A stretch of 64,000 nt of DNA from Streptomyces pseudovenezuelae (lineage in GTDB: Bacteria; Actinomycetota; Actinomycetes; Streptomycetales; Streptomycetaceae): the NCBI RefSeq assembly GCF_001513955.1, contig NZ_KQ948152.1:310001-374000 (forward strand). Reading direction: 5' to 3'. Below, piece by piece: positions 32,280 to 41,391 of the stretch. Under the pieces are notes generated by a model. It did not search any database. It saw only the letters and a program-made list of their open reading frames with translations, and had not been told where the DNA came from. Each line of letters begins with the position of its first letter. Positions within the stretch are counted from its first letter, which is position 1. A program made the translations under genes and the position numbers.

Positions 32280-33569
32280 GTGGGAACCGGCAAAAATGTC
32301 GAGAGGCGAACGATCCTGAAGGCGGCCGGGGCTACGGCGGCGACGCTGGGGCTGGCCGCGACGACGGGGTGCGGCGGTGACAGCGGCAGTTCCGGAGACG
32401 GGACGGTGACACTGCGTTACGCGTGGTGGGGTGGCGAGCCGCGCACCATCGCCATCAAGAAGACGATCGCGCTCTTCGAGAAGAAGTACCCGAAGATCAA
32501 GATCAAGCCTGAATTCACCGACTACGAGGCGTTCTGGGAGAAGTTCCAGACCCAGGCCTCCGGCGGGAATCCGCCGGACGTATTCCAGAATGCGGTCGGT
32601 TTCCTGCGCAAGTACGACAAGCGCGGTGTTCTGCTGGATCTCAAGTCGCAGGCCGACTCCGGGAATCTGAGCCTGGACAACTTCCGCAACGGTGTTCTGG
32701 CGAACGGTCAGGTCGACGGCAAGCAGATAGCCGTTCCGGTCGGCGCCAACACCATGGCACTTGTCATCGACCTCAAGGCCTTCAAGAAGGCGGGCGTCGA
32801 GGCGAAGTTCGGCTGGACCTGGGACGAGTACTTCGAGGCGCTCCAGACGATCCAGGACAAGCTGAAGATCGCGGGCGACACCGGCTACTTCAGCATCATG
32901 TATCTGTACGACCTGTATCTGCGTCAGAACGGCAAGGCGTTCTTCACGGATTCCGATCTCGGCTTCACCGAGGACGATCTGACGCAGTGGTGGACGGACG
33001 GCTACAAGCGCGTCAAGTCCGGGCTCGTCGCCGACCCGAAGAAGATCGAGCAGGTCAAGCCCAAGTCCGGGCTCTCGGCGGGCCTCGCCGCCTCCGAGTT
33101 CACCTGGGACAACTTCTCCATCCGCTACGAGGGCGAGGGCGAGTCGGACTACGGACTCGCGCCGATCCCCACCACGGACGGCAAGCAGACCGGCCAGTAC
33201 CTGGGCTCGCTGATGCTCAGCGGCTTCTCCGGGACCAAGCATCCCAAGGAGGTCGCCCAGTTCATCAGCTTCATGGTCCACGACCCCGAGGTCGGCAAGA
33301 TCATGGGCTACGACCGCGGCATCCTCGCCACCACTGAGCAGTACGACGCGTTCAAGCCGGCCGACGCCCAGAACAAGGGTGTCGCGGCCTACGAGGACGA
33401 GGTCGCCAAGGCGGGCGTGCTCGGGAAGATCACCCCGCACCCGTCCGGCGCCGACGTCATCGAGGCCGCCTTCCTGCGCCTCGGCGGTGAGGTCGCCCAG
33501 GGCAAGTCCAAGCCGGCCGACGCCGCCAAGGCGCTGTTCAGCGAGGCCAAGGCCGCGTTCGCGGGCTGA
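32280..33569 (+). CDS. Sugar-binding lipoprotein of ABC importer
   Basis: A 429-residue family-1 extracellular solute-binding protein. The signal RRTILKAAGATAATLGLAATTGCG carries both a twin-arginine pair and a lipobox ATTGC, so it may be a Tat-exported lipoprotein. The mature part shows TLRYAWWGGEPRTIAIKKTIALFEKKYPKIKIKPEFTDYEAFWEKFQTQASGGNPPDVFQ, the classical sugar-binder N-lobe. GTG 32280 has GGGGAGGG nine bases upstream. First gene of a five-gene unit with permeases, a YesL-like protein and a YetA-like lyase; therefore probably binds rhamnogalacturonan oligosaccharides (inferred). Confidence 0.92.
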   Translation: MGTGKNVERRTILKAAGATAATLGLAATTGCGGDSGSSGDGTVTLRYAWWGGEPRTIAIKKTIALFEKKYPKIKIKPEFTDYEAFWEKFQTQASGGNPPDVFQNAVGFLRKYDKRGVLLDLKSQADSGNLSLDNFRNGVLANGQVDGKQIAVPVGANTMALVIDLKAFKKAGVEAKFGWTWDEYFEALQTIQDKLKIAGDTGYFSIMYLYDLYLRQNGKAFFTDSDLGFTEDDLTQWWTDGYKRVKSGLVADPKKIEQVKPKSGLSAGLAASEFTWDNFSIRYEGEGESDYGLAPIPTTDGKQTGQYLGSLMLSGFSGTKHPKEVAQFISFMVHDPEVGKIMGYDRGILATTEQYDAFKPADAQNKGVAAYEDEVAKAGVLGKITPHPSGADVIEAAFLRLGGEVAQGKSKPADAAKALFSEAKAAFAG

Positions 33570-33583
33570 GGGGACGTACCACC

Positions 33584-34540
33584 ATGACGCTCGTCAAGGA
33601 AGCGCCCGTGCGCCCGGCCGGGAAGCGGCCCGCCGCTCCCGCCGCCGGGCGGCGCGGGCGGCGCCGCGAGAACCTCGCCGGCTATCTCTTCATGTCGCCG
33701 TGGATCGCGGGATTCCTGCTGCTCACGGCGGGGCCGATGATCGCGTCGCTGTACTACGCGTTCACCCGGTACAACCTGTTCACGCCGCCCGAGTGGGTGG
33801 GCTTCGACAACTTCACCACGATGTTCCAGGACCCGCGCTGGCAGAAGTCGGTGGAGGTCACGCTCAAGTACGTCGTCGTGGCCACTCCGCTGAAGCTGCT
33901 GCTGGCGCTCGGCGTCGCGCTGCTGCTCGCGCAGAGCCGGCGCGGGCAGGGCCTGTACCGGGCCGCGTTCTACATGCCCTCCCTCATCGGGGCCAGCGTC
34001 TCCGTGGGCTTCGTGTGGCGGGCGCTGTTCTCCGACGACGCGATCGTGGACCGCACGCAGAAGATCTTCGGCGTCGACGTGGGCGGCTGGATCGGCAACC
34101 CGGACTACGTGCTCTACGCCCTGGTGGCCCTGAGCATCTGGCAGTTCGGTGCCCCGATGGTGATCTTCCTGGCCGGCCTCAAGCAGGTCCCGAGGGAGCT
34201 GTACGAGGCGGCCGAGGTGGACGGGGCCGGCCCCTTCCGCAGGTTCTGGAACATCACGCTGCCGATGATTTCCCCGGTGCTCTTCTTCAACGTGCTGCTG
34301 GAGTCCATCCACGCGTTCCAGGTGTTCGGCTCCGCCTACGTCGTCTCCGACACCCGGTGCGGGCCCGCCGACGCCACCCTTGTCTACACCTGTTACCTCT
34401 ACCAGAAGGGCTTCAAGGAGGCCCAGATGGGCTTCGCCTCCGCGATGGCCTGGTCGCTGGTGGTCGCGGTGGCGCTGGTCACGGCGGTGCTGTTCTGGTC
34501 GCAGAAGAAGTGGGTGCACTACGAGGAGGCCGCCAAGTGA
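33584..34540 (+). CDS. Sugar ABC importer permease 1 (MalF type)
   Basis: A 318-residue inner-membrane permease with six transmembrane helices. The cytoplasmic EAA loop is YEAAEVDGAGPFRRFWNITLPMISPVL, which couples to the ATPase. A basic N-terminus (RPAGKRPAAPAAGRRGRRRENLAG) precedes TM1. It begins 14 bases after the binding protein and overlaps permease 2 by four bases (GTGA). No ATPase gene is in the cluster; a shared MsiK-type ATPase elsewhere is the usual arrangement in streptomycetes. Confidence 0.93.
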   Translation: MTLVKEAPVRPAGKRPAAPAAGRRGRRRENLAGYLFMSPWIAGFLLLTAGPMIASLYYAFTRYNLFTPPEWVGFDNFTTMFQDPRWQKSVEVTLKYVVVATPLKLLLALGVALLLAQSRRGQGLYRAAFYMPSLIGASVSVGFVWRALFSDDAIVDRTQKIFGVDVGGWIGNPDYVLYALVALSIWQFGAPMVIFLAGLKQVPRELYEAAEVDGAGPFRRFWNITLPMISPVLFFNVLLESIHAFQVFGSAYVVSDTRCGPADATLVYTCYLYQKGFKEAQMGFASAMAWSLVVAVALVTAVLFWSQKKWVHYEEAAK

Positions 34541-35409
34541 CCACTGTCAGCACCCCCGCGGTGCGCACCGCGAACGAGCGGCGGCGCACCGGATCGATCG
34601 CCTGGCACGTGGGCGCGCTCGCCGTCCTCGCCGTCGTCCTCTACCCGGTGATCTGGGTCCTCGGTGCCTCGTTCAAGCCGAGCAAGGACATCATCGCCAG
34701 CATCGACCTGCTGCCCACCAAGCCGGTCTGGGCGAACTTCTCCGGCCTCGCCGACGGCATCTCCGGCATCTCCATCGGCAGCTTCTTCACCAACTCGCTG
34801 ATGTACGCGGGCCTCGCGGTGGCCGGTGTCGTGATCTCCAGCTCGCTGACCGCGTACGCCTTCGCCAAGATCCGGTTCGCCGGGCGGAACCTGCTCTTCA
34901 CCCTGATGATCGGCACCCTGCTGCTGCCGTATCACGTGCTGCTCATCCCGCAGTACGTGATGTTCCGCAAGCTGGAACTCGTCGACACGCTGGTGCCGTT
35001 GGTGGCCGGCAAGTTCCTGGCGACGGAGGCGTTCTTCGTCTTCCTGATGGTGCAGTTCATGCGCGGGCTGCCGCGCGAGCTGGACGAGGCCGCCAAGCTC
35101 GACGGCTGCGGGCATCTGCGGACCTACTGGTCGATCGTGCTGCCGCTGTGCCGCCCCGCTCTGATCACCAGCGCGATCTTCACCTTCATCAACGCGTGGA
35201 ACGACTTCATGGGGCCGTTGATCTACCTCAACACCCCCTCCAAGTACACCGTCTCGCTGGGCCTGATGATGTTCCGCGACCAGGAGGGCATCTCCAACTA
35301 CGGCAGCATGATCGCGATGTCGCTGGTGGCCCTGGTGCCGGTCATCGCCTTCTTCATGGCCTTCCAGCGCTATCTGATCGACGGCATGGCGACGTCCGGA
35401 CTGAAGTGA
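34537..35409 (+). CDS. Sugar ABC importer permease 2 (MalG type)
   Basis: A 290-residue permease, EAA loop DEAAKLDGCGHLRTYWSIVLPLCRPALI, and the typical VLGASFKPSKDIIA, LLLPYHVLLIPQYVMFRKLELVDTLVPL, and NAWNDFMGPLIYLN segments of the MalG/carbohydrate uptake family. GTG start coupled to permease 1. Followed 20 bases on by the YesL-like gene. Confidence 0.93.
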   Translation: MTTVSTPAVRTANERRRTGSIAWHVGALAVLAVVLYPVIWVLGASFKPSKDIIASIDLLPTKPVWANFSGLADGISGISIGSFFTNSLMYAGLAVAGVVISSSLTAYAFAKIRFAGRNLLFTLMIGTLLLPYHVLLIPQYVMFRKLELVDTLVPLVAGKFLATEAFFVFLMVQFMRGLPRELDEAAKLDGCGHLRTYWSIVLPLCRPALITSAIFTFINAWNDFMGPLIYLNTPSKYTVSLGLMMFRDQEGISNYGSMIAMSLVALVPVIAFFMAFQRYLIDGMATSGLK

Positions 35410-35428
35410 GAGGGCTGAGGCGGTCACC

Positions 35429-36022
35429 ATGGCGCAAGCACGTGTGAAGGCACGCAAGTCCTCCGTGTTCGGCGGCGAGCGCTTCGCTCTCTTCGCCGAG
35501 TCCCTGCTCACCGGCGTGTGGATCGCCGTGGCCTGCCTCGGCCTCGTCACCTACCCGGCGGCCTTCGCCGCCGGGGCCCGGCACCTGCGCCGTCGTACCG
35601 GCCACGAGGGCGGCGGCTGGCGGGAGTTCGTCGGTGACTTCCGTACGGCCGTGCGCCGCGGGTGGCTCGTCGGGGTCGCCGGGTGGGTGACCGCGGCCGC
35701 GGTCTGGGTCGACGTCCAGACCGCGCGGGCCGGGATCCCCGGCGGCCCGCTCGTCGGGGCCGTCGGACTGTTCGCGCTGATCGCCCTCGCGGTGGCCGGG
35801 CTGCGCGCGTCGGCGGTCTGGGCACCGGGCGCCTCATGGCGCGCGCTGCTCGCGGACGCCGTACGCCGGACCCTGCGCGACCCCGCCGGGTCCTTCCTGA
35901 TCATCGCCGGTCTGGCCGTCGTCGCCCTGTCCGCGGGGTTCGTCGCGCCGCTTGCGGTCCCGGTCCTCGGGGCCGTCGCGGCGGCGGCCGTCGCCGTGGA
36001 GGAGCGCTACCGGCGCCGCTGA
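35429..36022 (+). CDS. YesL-like (DUF624) membrane protein
   Basis: A 197-residue integral membrane protein with about five transmembrane helices (LLTGVWIAVACLGLVTYPAAFAAG; LVGVAGWVTAAAVWVD; LVGAVGLFALIALAVAGL; FLIIAGLAVVALSAGFVAPLAVPVLGAVAAAAVAV). Size and pattern match YesL of Bacillus, which sits in the rhamnogalacturonan operon. It may help the importer or signalling; the exact job is not known. Translated right after permease 2 and before the lyase. Confidence 0.78.
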   Translation: MAQARVKARKSSVFGGERFALFAESLLTGVWIAVACLGLVTYPAAFAAGARHLRRRTGHEGGGWREFVGDFRTAVRRGWLVGVAGWVTAAAVWVDVQTARAGIPGGPLVGAVGLFALIALAVAGLRASAVWAPGASWRALLADAVRRTLRDPAGSFLIIAGLAVVALSAGFVAPLAVPVLGAVAAAAVAVEERYRRR

Positions 36023-36113
36023 CGAGCGGTGCCCTCGTCCCAGGGTCGGCGTCCCGGCGCCGCACCTCTCTCTGTCATGCCCCTGACTAGCCTGTCCATG
36101 GAAAGGAACGGCC

Positions 36114-38852
36114 ATGTCCCCCATCCCCCGCAGGTCCATCCTCAAGGCGGCCGCGGTCGCCGGTGCCGCCGCGCAGTTCAGCTGGGCGCTAGGGGCCAAG
36201 GACGCGCAGGCCGCGCCCAGAGCCGCCGAGGCCGACGACTCTCCCGTGACCCTGGACTGGCTGGAGGACGGCGGCCTCGGTGCCGCGCCCGGCTCCACCG
36301 TCGGTGTCCCCTGGCCCAGGGGCACCTACCAGGAGGACCAGAAGTTCGCCGTCACGGACGCGGACGGCAAGGCCGTGCCGGTCCAGTCCTGGCCGATCGC
36401 CTACTGGCCCGACGGTTCGCTCAAGTGGACCGCCCACGCGGTCAGTTCGGGCAACGGCAAGCTGTCGCTGAGCGCCGGCGACACGGCCGTACCCGACAAG
36501 AAGGTCACCGTCGACCAGAGCGGCGGCACCATCACCGTCTCCACCGGCGTCATCACCGCGAAGATCGGCAAGTCGGGGGCGACCCTCATCAAGTCGGTCA
36601 CCCGCGGGTCGACGGAGATCGCCAGGAACGGGCGGCTCGTGCTGATCCGCCAGCCCGAGATCGAGGACGAGGACCAGGGCGCGGTCAGGACCGAGCGCTT
36701 CGAGGGGGCCATCTCCGCGGTCACCGTCGAGCAGTCGGGCCCGGTCCGCGCGGTCGTCAAGATCGACGGCAAGCACCGCAAGGGCAACCGGAGCTGGCTG
36801 CCGTTCTCGATCCGCCTCTACTTCTACGCGGGCGCCGACTCCTTCCGCATGGTGCACACCATCACCTACGACGGCACCCAGGAGCCCGGCAAGGCGAGCG
36901 GCGACTTCATCCGCGGCCTCGGCGTCCGCTTCACCGTGCCGATGCGCGACCAGGCCTACGACCGCCACATCCGCATCGGCGGCGAGGGCACCGGTCTGCT
37001 GCGGGAGGCGGTCAAGGGCATCACCGGACTGCGCCGCGACCCCGGCATCGCCGTCCAGGAGGCCCAGTACGCGGGCCAGAAGCTGCCGGACCCGTCCACC
37101 TGGGACCAGCGGGTCACCACCCGGCTCCAGTACATCCCCGAGTGGGGCGACTACACCCTCTCCCAGCTCTCCTCCGACGGCTTCACCGTGCGCAAGCGCA
37201 CCAAGAAGGGGCACGGCTGGATCGGCGCCGGCGGCGGCAGGCGGGCCTCCGGGTTCGGCTACGTCGGCGGCGCGAGCGGCGGATTCTCCTTCGGCCTGCG
37301 GGACTTCTGGGAGCGGCACCCCTCCCAGCTCGACATCCGTGACGCCCAGACCGACGAGGCCGAGGTCACCCTCTGGCTCTGGTCGCCCGAGGCCCAGCCC
37401 ATGGACCTGCGCTTCTACCACGACGGCATGGGCCAGGACACCTTCGCCGAACAGCTCGAAGGCCTGAACATCACCTACGAGGACTACGAGCCGGAGTTCG
37501 GCACGCCCTACGGCATCGCCCGCACCTCGGAACTGCTGTTCTGGGCCAACGAGTCGACGCCGACGCCGCAGGCCCTGGCCGAACAGGTCGAGGCCGTCCG
37601 GGTGCTGCCCCAGCTCGCCGCCCCGCCCAAGCAGCTCATCAAGGCGAAGGTCTTCGGACCCGGCCTGTACTCCGAGCCCGACCGGTCCACGCCCGCCAAG
37701 GCGAAGATCGAGGACCACCTCGACTTCCTCTTCACCTACTACAGGGACCAGGTGGAGCAACGCCGTTGGTACGGCTTCTGGGACCACGGCGACATCATGC
37801 ACACCTATGACACCGTCAGGCACCAGTGGCGGTACGACATCGGCGGCTACGCCTGGGACAACTCCGAGCTCTCGCCGGACCTCTGGCTCTGGTTCGCCTA
37901 CCTCCGCAGCGGGCGCGCGGACATCTTCCGGTTCGCCGAGGCGATGACCCGGCACACCGGCGAGGTCGACGTCTACCACCTCGGCCAGTGGGCCGGACTC
38001 GGCACCCGGCACGGCGTGCAGCACTACGCCGACAGCGCCAAGCAGCAGCGCATCGCCAACACGACGTACCGCCGCTACTACTACTTCCTCACCGCCGACG
38101 AGCGGGTCGGCGACCTCATGCACGCCAACGTCGACTCCGACGAGACGTTCCTCGTACTGGACCCCCTGCGCAAGGTACGCACCGATCCGTACACGCCCGA
38201 CCGGCACGCCCTGTCGGTCGGCTTCGGCACGGACTGGAGCGGGCTGGTCTCGGCCTGGCTGACGGAATGGGAGCGCAAGGGCCCGAAGTGGGAGAAGGCC
38301 AAGGCGCGGGTCCTGTCGACGATGGAGGGCATCGCCGCCCAGCCGAACGGGTTCGTGCAGGGCAGTGGGCTGTACGACCTCGACACGGGCAAGTTCGCGG
38401 TGGCCTCCGCGCCGGTCGTCGGCGTCTCGCACCTCTCCGCCGTCTTCGGACTCAACGAGCTGTGCGCCGAACTCATCGACCTCGTCGACATGCCCAAGTT
38501 CAACGAGGCGTACTTCGACTACTGCCGCTACTTCAACGCGACCAAGGCCGAGCAGGCGGCGCGCTACGGCTCCAACTTCGGCTCGCTGCTGCTGTTCCAG
38601 GGGCACTCGCGGCTGGACGCGTACGCGGCCGTGAAGACCGGGGACGCGAAGCTGGCCGCCCGCGCGTGGGACAAGTTCTACAACTCCGACGGGTACAAGG
38701 AGTCGGCGCCCTGGAAGACGGAGGCGTTGAGCGGGCCGGTGTCTTTGGTCGCGGGGAGTGAGGCGGCCTGGGTGTCGACCAATGACACCGCGCTGTATGG
38801 ACTTGCCGCTATCGAGAACCTGGCGCTCCTTGGGGACAAGATTCCGTCGTAG
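36114..38852 (+). CDS. Tat-exported PcRGLX/YetA-like exo-rhamnogalacturonan lyase
   Basis: A 912-residue secreted protein. The Tat signal is PRRSILKAAAVAGAAAQFSWALG. The following domain starts VTLDWLEDGGLGAAPGSTVGVPWPRGTYQ and continues with QSWPIAYWPDGSLKWTAHAVS, the RIFT-barrel start of the PcRGLX/YetA family, to which the fungal exo-rhamnogalacturonan lyase (PL26) belongs. The middle and C-terminal parts (WYGFWDHGDIMHTYDTVRHQWRYDIGGYAWDNSELSPDLWLWFAYLRSGRADIFRFAEAMTRHTGEVDVYH) form the alpha/alpha-barrel with many aromatic and His residues. AAAGGAA precedes ATG 36114. Last gene of the sugar cluster, ending at an inverted-repeat terminator. Confidence 0.85.
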   Translation: MSPIPRRSILKAAAVAGAAAQFSWALGAKDAQAAPRAAEADDSPVTLDWLEDGGLGAAPGSTVGVPWPRGTYQEDQKFAVTDADGKAVPVQSWPIAYWPDGSLKWTAHAVSSGNGKLSLSAGDTAVPDKKVTVDQSGGTITVSTGVITAKIGKSGATLIKSVTRGSTEIARNGRLVLIRQPEIEDEDQGAVRTERFEGAISAVTVEQSGPVRAVVKIDGKHRKGNRSWLPFSIRLYFYAGADSFRMVHTITYDGTQEPGKASGDFIRGLGVRFTVPMRDQAYDRHIRIGGEGTGLLREAVKGITGLRRDPGIAVQEAQYAGQKLPDPSTWDQRVTTRLQYIPEWGDYTLSQLSSDGFTVRKRTKKGHGWIGAGGGRRASGFGYVGGASGGFSFGLRDFWERHPSQLDIRDAQTDEAEVTLWLWSPEAQPMDLRFYHDGMGQDTFAEQLEGLNITYEDYEPEFGTPYGIARTSELLFWANESTPTPQALAEQVEAVRVLPQLAAPPKQLIKAKVFGPGLYSEPDRSTPAKAKIEDHLDFLFTYYRDQVEQRRWYGFWDHGDIMHTYDTVRHQWRYDIGGYAWDNSELSPDLWLWFAYLRSGRADIFRFAEAMTRHTGEVDVYHLGQWAGLGTRHGVQHYADSAKQQRIANTTYRRYYYFLTADERVGDLMHANVDSDETFLVLDPLRKVRTDPYTPDRHALSVGFGTDWSGLVSAWLTEWERKGPKWEKAKARVLSTMEGIAAQPNGFVQGSGLYDLDTGKFAVASAPVVGVSHLSAVFGLNELCAELIDLVDMPKFNEAYFDYCRYFNATKAEQAARYGSNFGSLLLFQGHSRLDAYAAVKTGDAKLAARAWDKFYNSDGYKESAPWKTEALSGPVSLVAGSEAAWVSTNDTALYGLAAIENLALLGDKIPS

Positions 38853-38865
38853 GGGTTGAGGTTGT

Positions 38866-38922
38866 GGGGAACTGCGCGTCCGTTGTGGCTGGTCGCGCAG
38901 TTCCCCGCGCCCCTGGGTGGGT
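38866..38922. terminator. Bidirectional terminator made of inverted dispersed repeats
   Basis: GGGGAACTGCGCG (38866-38878) and its exact complement CGCGCAGTTCCCC (38894-38906) form a 13-bp stem with a 15-base loop; the right arm continues cgcgcccct as in the full repeat. It lies between convergent genes ending at 38852 and 38923. Confidence 0.88.
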
Positions 38923-41307
38923 TTAGTGCAGGCTTCCCAGGAAGTCCCGCATCCTTCGGACATCCCTGATGCGTCGCTCGTACGTTGCTCCCAGCGCGAG
39001 GAGCAGGAGGCCTGCAAGCGCCGGGGGTACCCAGCGGGGGAGGGCGTCCGCCACCTGGACTATGTACGGGGCCAGTTCATGGAGGGCGTCCAGGGTCAGG
39101 ACCGAGCCGCCCAGGAGCAAGGGGGCCTGGAGGTTGTAGCCGCCGCCCATCAGGGTGAGGGACAGCGCCGCAAGGCCCAGGAGCAGCGGGCGGGTCCAGT
39201 CGGGGTCGTTCCAGGCCATGATCAGGCTCGGCAGAAGGGTGGCGGCCAGACCCGGGCCGTACGCCGTCCAGGACGAGGTCTCCGGGACGCGCCGCCTGCG
39301 GAGGCGGCCGACGAGCAGGGCCGGGATCGTGACCGGGAGTGTGTACGCCTCGGGGATGTCGACCTCCCAGGCCGCCAGGCGCACCCAGGCGGCCAGGAGG
39401 AACAGGGCGGCGGCCGCGTAGCCGAGGGGGCGGCGGTCCTCGCGGATCGCCGTGCCCGCGGTGATCACCGCGCACAGGGCCAGGACCAGGGCGAGCATCG
39501 GGAGCTCGGTGGTGGCCAGGGCGATGGCCAGGAGCGCGGCCGCGGCTCCGGTCAGTTCGATCGGCAGGATCGCGGGGGAGTCGGTGAGCCGCCAGGCCAG
39601 CAGGGCCGCGGCCGCCGGGACCGTCAGGACGAGCAGCGCCGTGTGCGGGGCCGACCAGTCGGCGGCGGCGCCGGTCGCGCAGGCCAGGGCGACGGCGTAT
39701 CCGAGGGCGGTGGGCGCGGTGACGGCCGCGGCACGCCAGGAGGCCGCCGCGAACAGCACGACCAGGACGCACAGCGTGGTCAGGGTCGCCGGCCGGGTGG
39801 CGAGGGAGAGGAAGGCGAGGCTCACGGACGCCACGAGCGCCGGGACGAGAGCGACGGGCCGGGAGGACAGGAGGACGGCCGCCGCCAGGGCCCCCGCCGT
39901 CGCCGCGCCCTGGATCAACAGGCCCACGGCGTAGGGGAGTTCCAGCACGGCCGGAACGACGAGGAGCGTGCCCCAGGCCAGGCCCAGGGCGGCGGTCCGT
40001 GCCCGCGGGCGCCAGGTCGTGTCGCGCACGGCCAGTGCGAGGACGCCCGCCAGCGCGGCCAGGACCAGCGGGGCCGTCCCGGAGTACGGCGGCCAGGTCA
40101 GGTGGGACGTCACCGCGGCGCGCGCGTCCGGCGGGGTGCCGGTCCACGCCTGCGAGGCCCAGGACAGCGGCCCCAGCACGACCACGCCGACGACGGGCAG
40201 CGTCCACAGGAGGGACAGTGCCTGCACCGCACCGGACGCCCACAGCAGACCCCGCCGTACCGTCTCCGGCAGCCCGCTCGGCAGCAGCACCGCCAACAGG
40301 GCGATACCGAGGGCCAGATGCACCGGGACCGTCCACACCTCGGGCAGCGCCGACCGGGCCACCCCGCCGAGGGCGGCCACCGCGAGCAGACCCGCGGTGA
40401 GGGAGAGTCCGAGGGACTGCTCCTCGCCGGGCACACGGGTCGCCCCACGGCTGCCCTGCCACGCGGCGCTCAGGGCGATCGCGCTCGCCAGGAGAAGGAG
40501 CGCCGCCGCACGGGCGGCGGCGCTCGGGCCGGAGGCCGACCAGGTCAGCCAGCCGGCGGCCAGTACGCCCCAGGCGCCCACGCCGTACGCGACGATCACG
40601 GCGACCACGCGCAGGGGCCCGGGCGACGTCCGGAGTGCCACGACCGTGTCGAACCCGGCCGTCACCAGGAGTGCGGCCGTGAGCCCGTACGAGCCCGCGT
40701 CGGCCGCGATCGCCCAGAAGAACAGCGGGAGCTGGGCCGCGACCAGTCCGGCCGGACGGGGCAGACGCAGCTCGCACACGCGCGGCAGGAGGCCGTACGC
40801 CGTCCAGAGCCCCGCCAGCAGGGTCGAGGCGACCGCCGTGTACGGCGCCCCGGCGCTCTCCGGGAACACGGCCCCGTGCAGCGCCACCGCGTCCAGGACC
40901 GTCAGCGCCAGACCCAGTCCCGCCACCGACTCGGCCGTGGAGCGCAGGCCGCGCCGCAGCAGCGGAAGCGGGGCGGCGAGCGCGGCCACCGTGACGGCGC
41001 CCAGGACCAGGGCGCGGCCGGCGATCCCCAGGTGACCCCAGCTGACCAGGGTGAACACCATCGCCGCGACGGTGAGCAGGACACCGCCGAGCACCAGGAG
41101 CACGTTCTGCACGCTCGGTGCGCTCGCCTCGGGGCGGACAGGTGCGGCGGGCCTTTGTCCGGTCGGCTGCGGCGCCTGCCACTTCGGCTGGAGCGCGGCG
41201 ACCAGCCAGGCCCGGCGGGCCAGCAACTGGGCCCGGCGGGCGTCCAGTTGCCACAGCTCGGCGTCGAGGAGCCGCAGTTCCTCGGCCGGGGGCGGGATGT
41301 GCGTCAT
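38923..41307 (-). CDS. Giant polytopic membrane protein, unknown function
   Basis: A 794-residue protein with a hydrophilic N-terminus (PPPAEELRLLDAELWQLDARRAQLLARRAWLVAAL, a probable coiled coil) and then about twenty transmembrane segments filling the rest. Hydrophobic repeats are rich in Ala, Leu and Val with short charged turns. I recall similar large SCO7450-like or DUF2157-like proteins in streptomycetes but no tested function. ATG 41307 was chosen because the preceding 12 codons read back into the promoter. Divergent from the SRPBCC gene. Confidence 0.82.
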   Translation of the reverse strand: MTHIPPPAEELRLLDAELWQLDARRAQLLARRAWLVAALQPKWQAPQPTGQRPAAPVRPEASAPSVQNVLLVLGGVLLTVAAMVFTLVSWGHLGIAGRALVLGAVTVAALAAPLPLLRRGLRSTAESVAGLGLALTVLDAVALHGAVFPESAGAPYTAVASTLLAGLWTAYGLLPRVCELRLPRPAGLVAAQLPLFFWAIAADAGSYGLTAALLVTAGFDTVVALRTSPGPLRVVAVIVAYGVGAWGVLAAGWLTWSASGPSAAARAAALLLLASAIALSAAWQGSRGATRVPGEEQSLGLSLTAGLLAVAALGGVARSALPEVWTVPVHLALGIALLAVLLPSGLPETVRRGLLWASGAVQALSLLWTLPVVGVVVLGPLSWASQAWTGTPPDARAAVTSHLTWPPYSGTAPLVLAALAGVLALAVRDTTWRPRARTAALGLAWGTLLVVPAVLELPYAVGLLIQGAATAGALAAAVLLSSRPVALVPALVASVSLAFLSLATRPATLTTLCVLVVLFAAASWRAAAVTAPTALGYAVALACATGAAADWSAPHTALLVLTVPAAAALLAWRLTDSPAILPIELTGAAAALLAIALATTELPMLALVLALCAVITAGTAIREDRRPLGYAAAALFLLAAWVRLAAWEVDIPEAYTLPVTIPALLVGRLRRRRVPETSSWTAYGPGLAATLLPSLIMAWNDPDWTRPLLLGLAALSLTLMGGGYNLQAPLLLGGSVLTLDALHELAPYIVQVADALPRWVPPALAGLLLLALGATYERRIRDVRRMRDFLGSLH

Positions 41308-41391
41308 GCCCTGAAGTGTGGTCCGGGTCACGCGCCGCGACATGAGTACGGGTACTCAGGGCGTACTCGGATCCGATGCCAGACTCTCCCC

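Noticed and set aside
36189..39017. 942-codon open frame opposite the lyase gene (and others such as 383-1735, 15661-18147 and 2226-3812 on the minus strand)
   Set aside because: In high-GC DNA, antisense and out-of-frame shadows of real genes stay open. Composition (Arg/Gly/Ala/Asp) shows no protein family.
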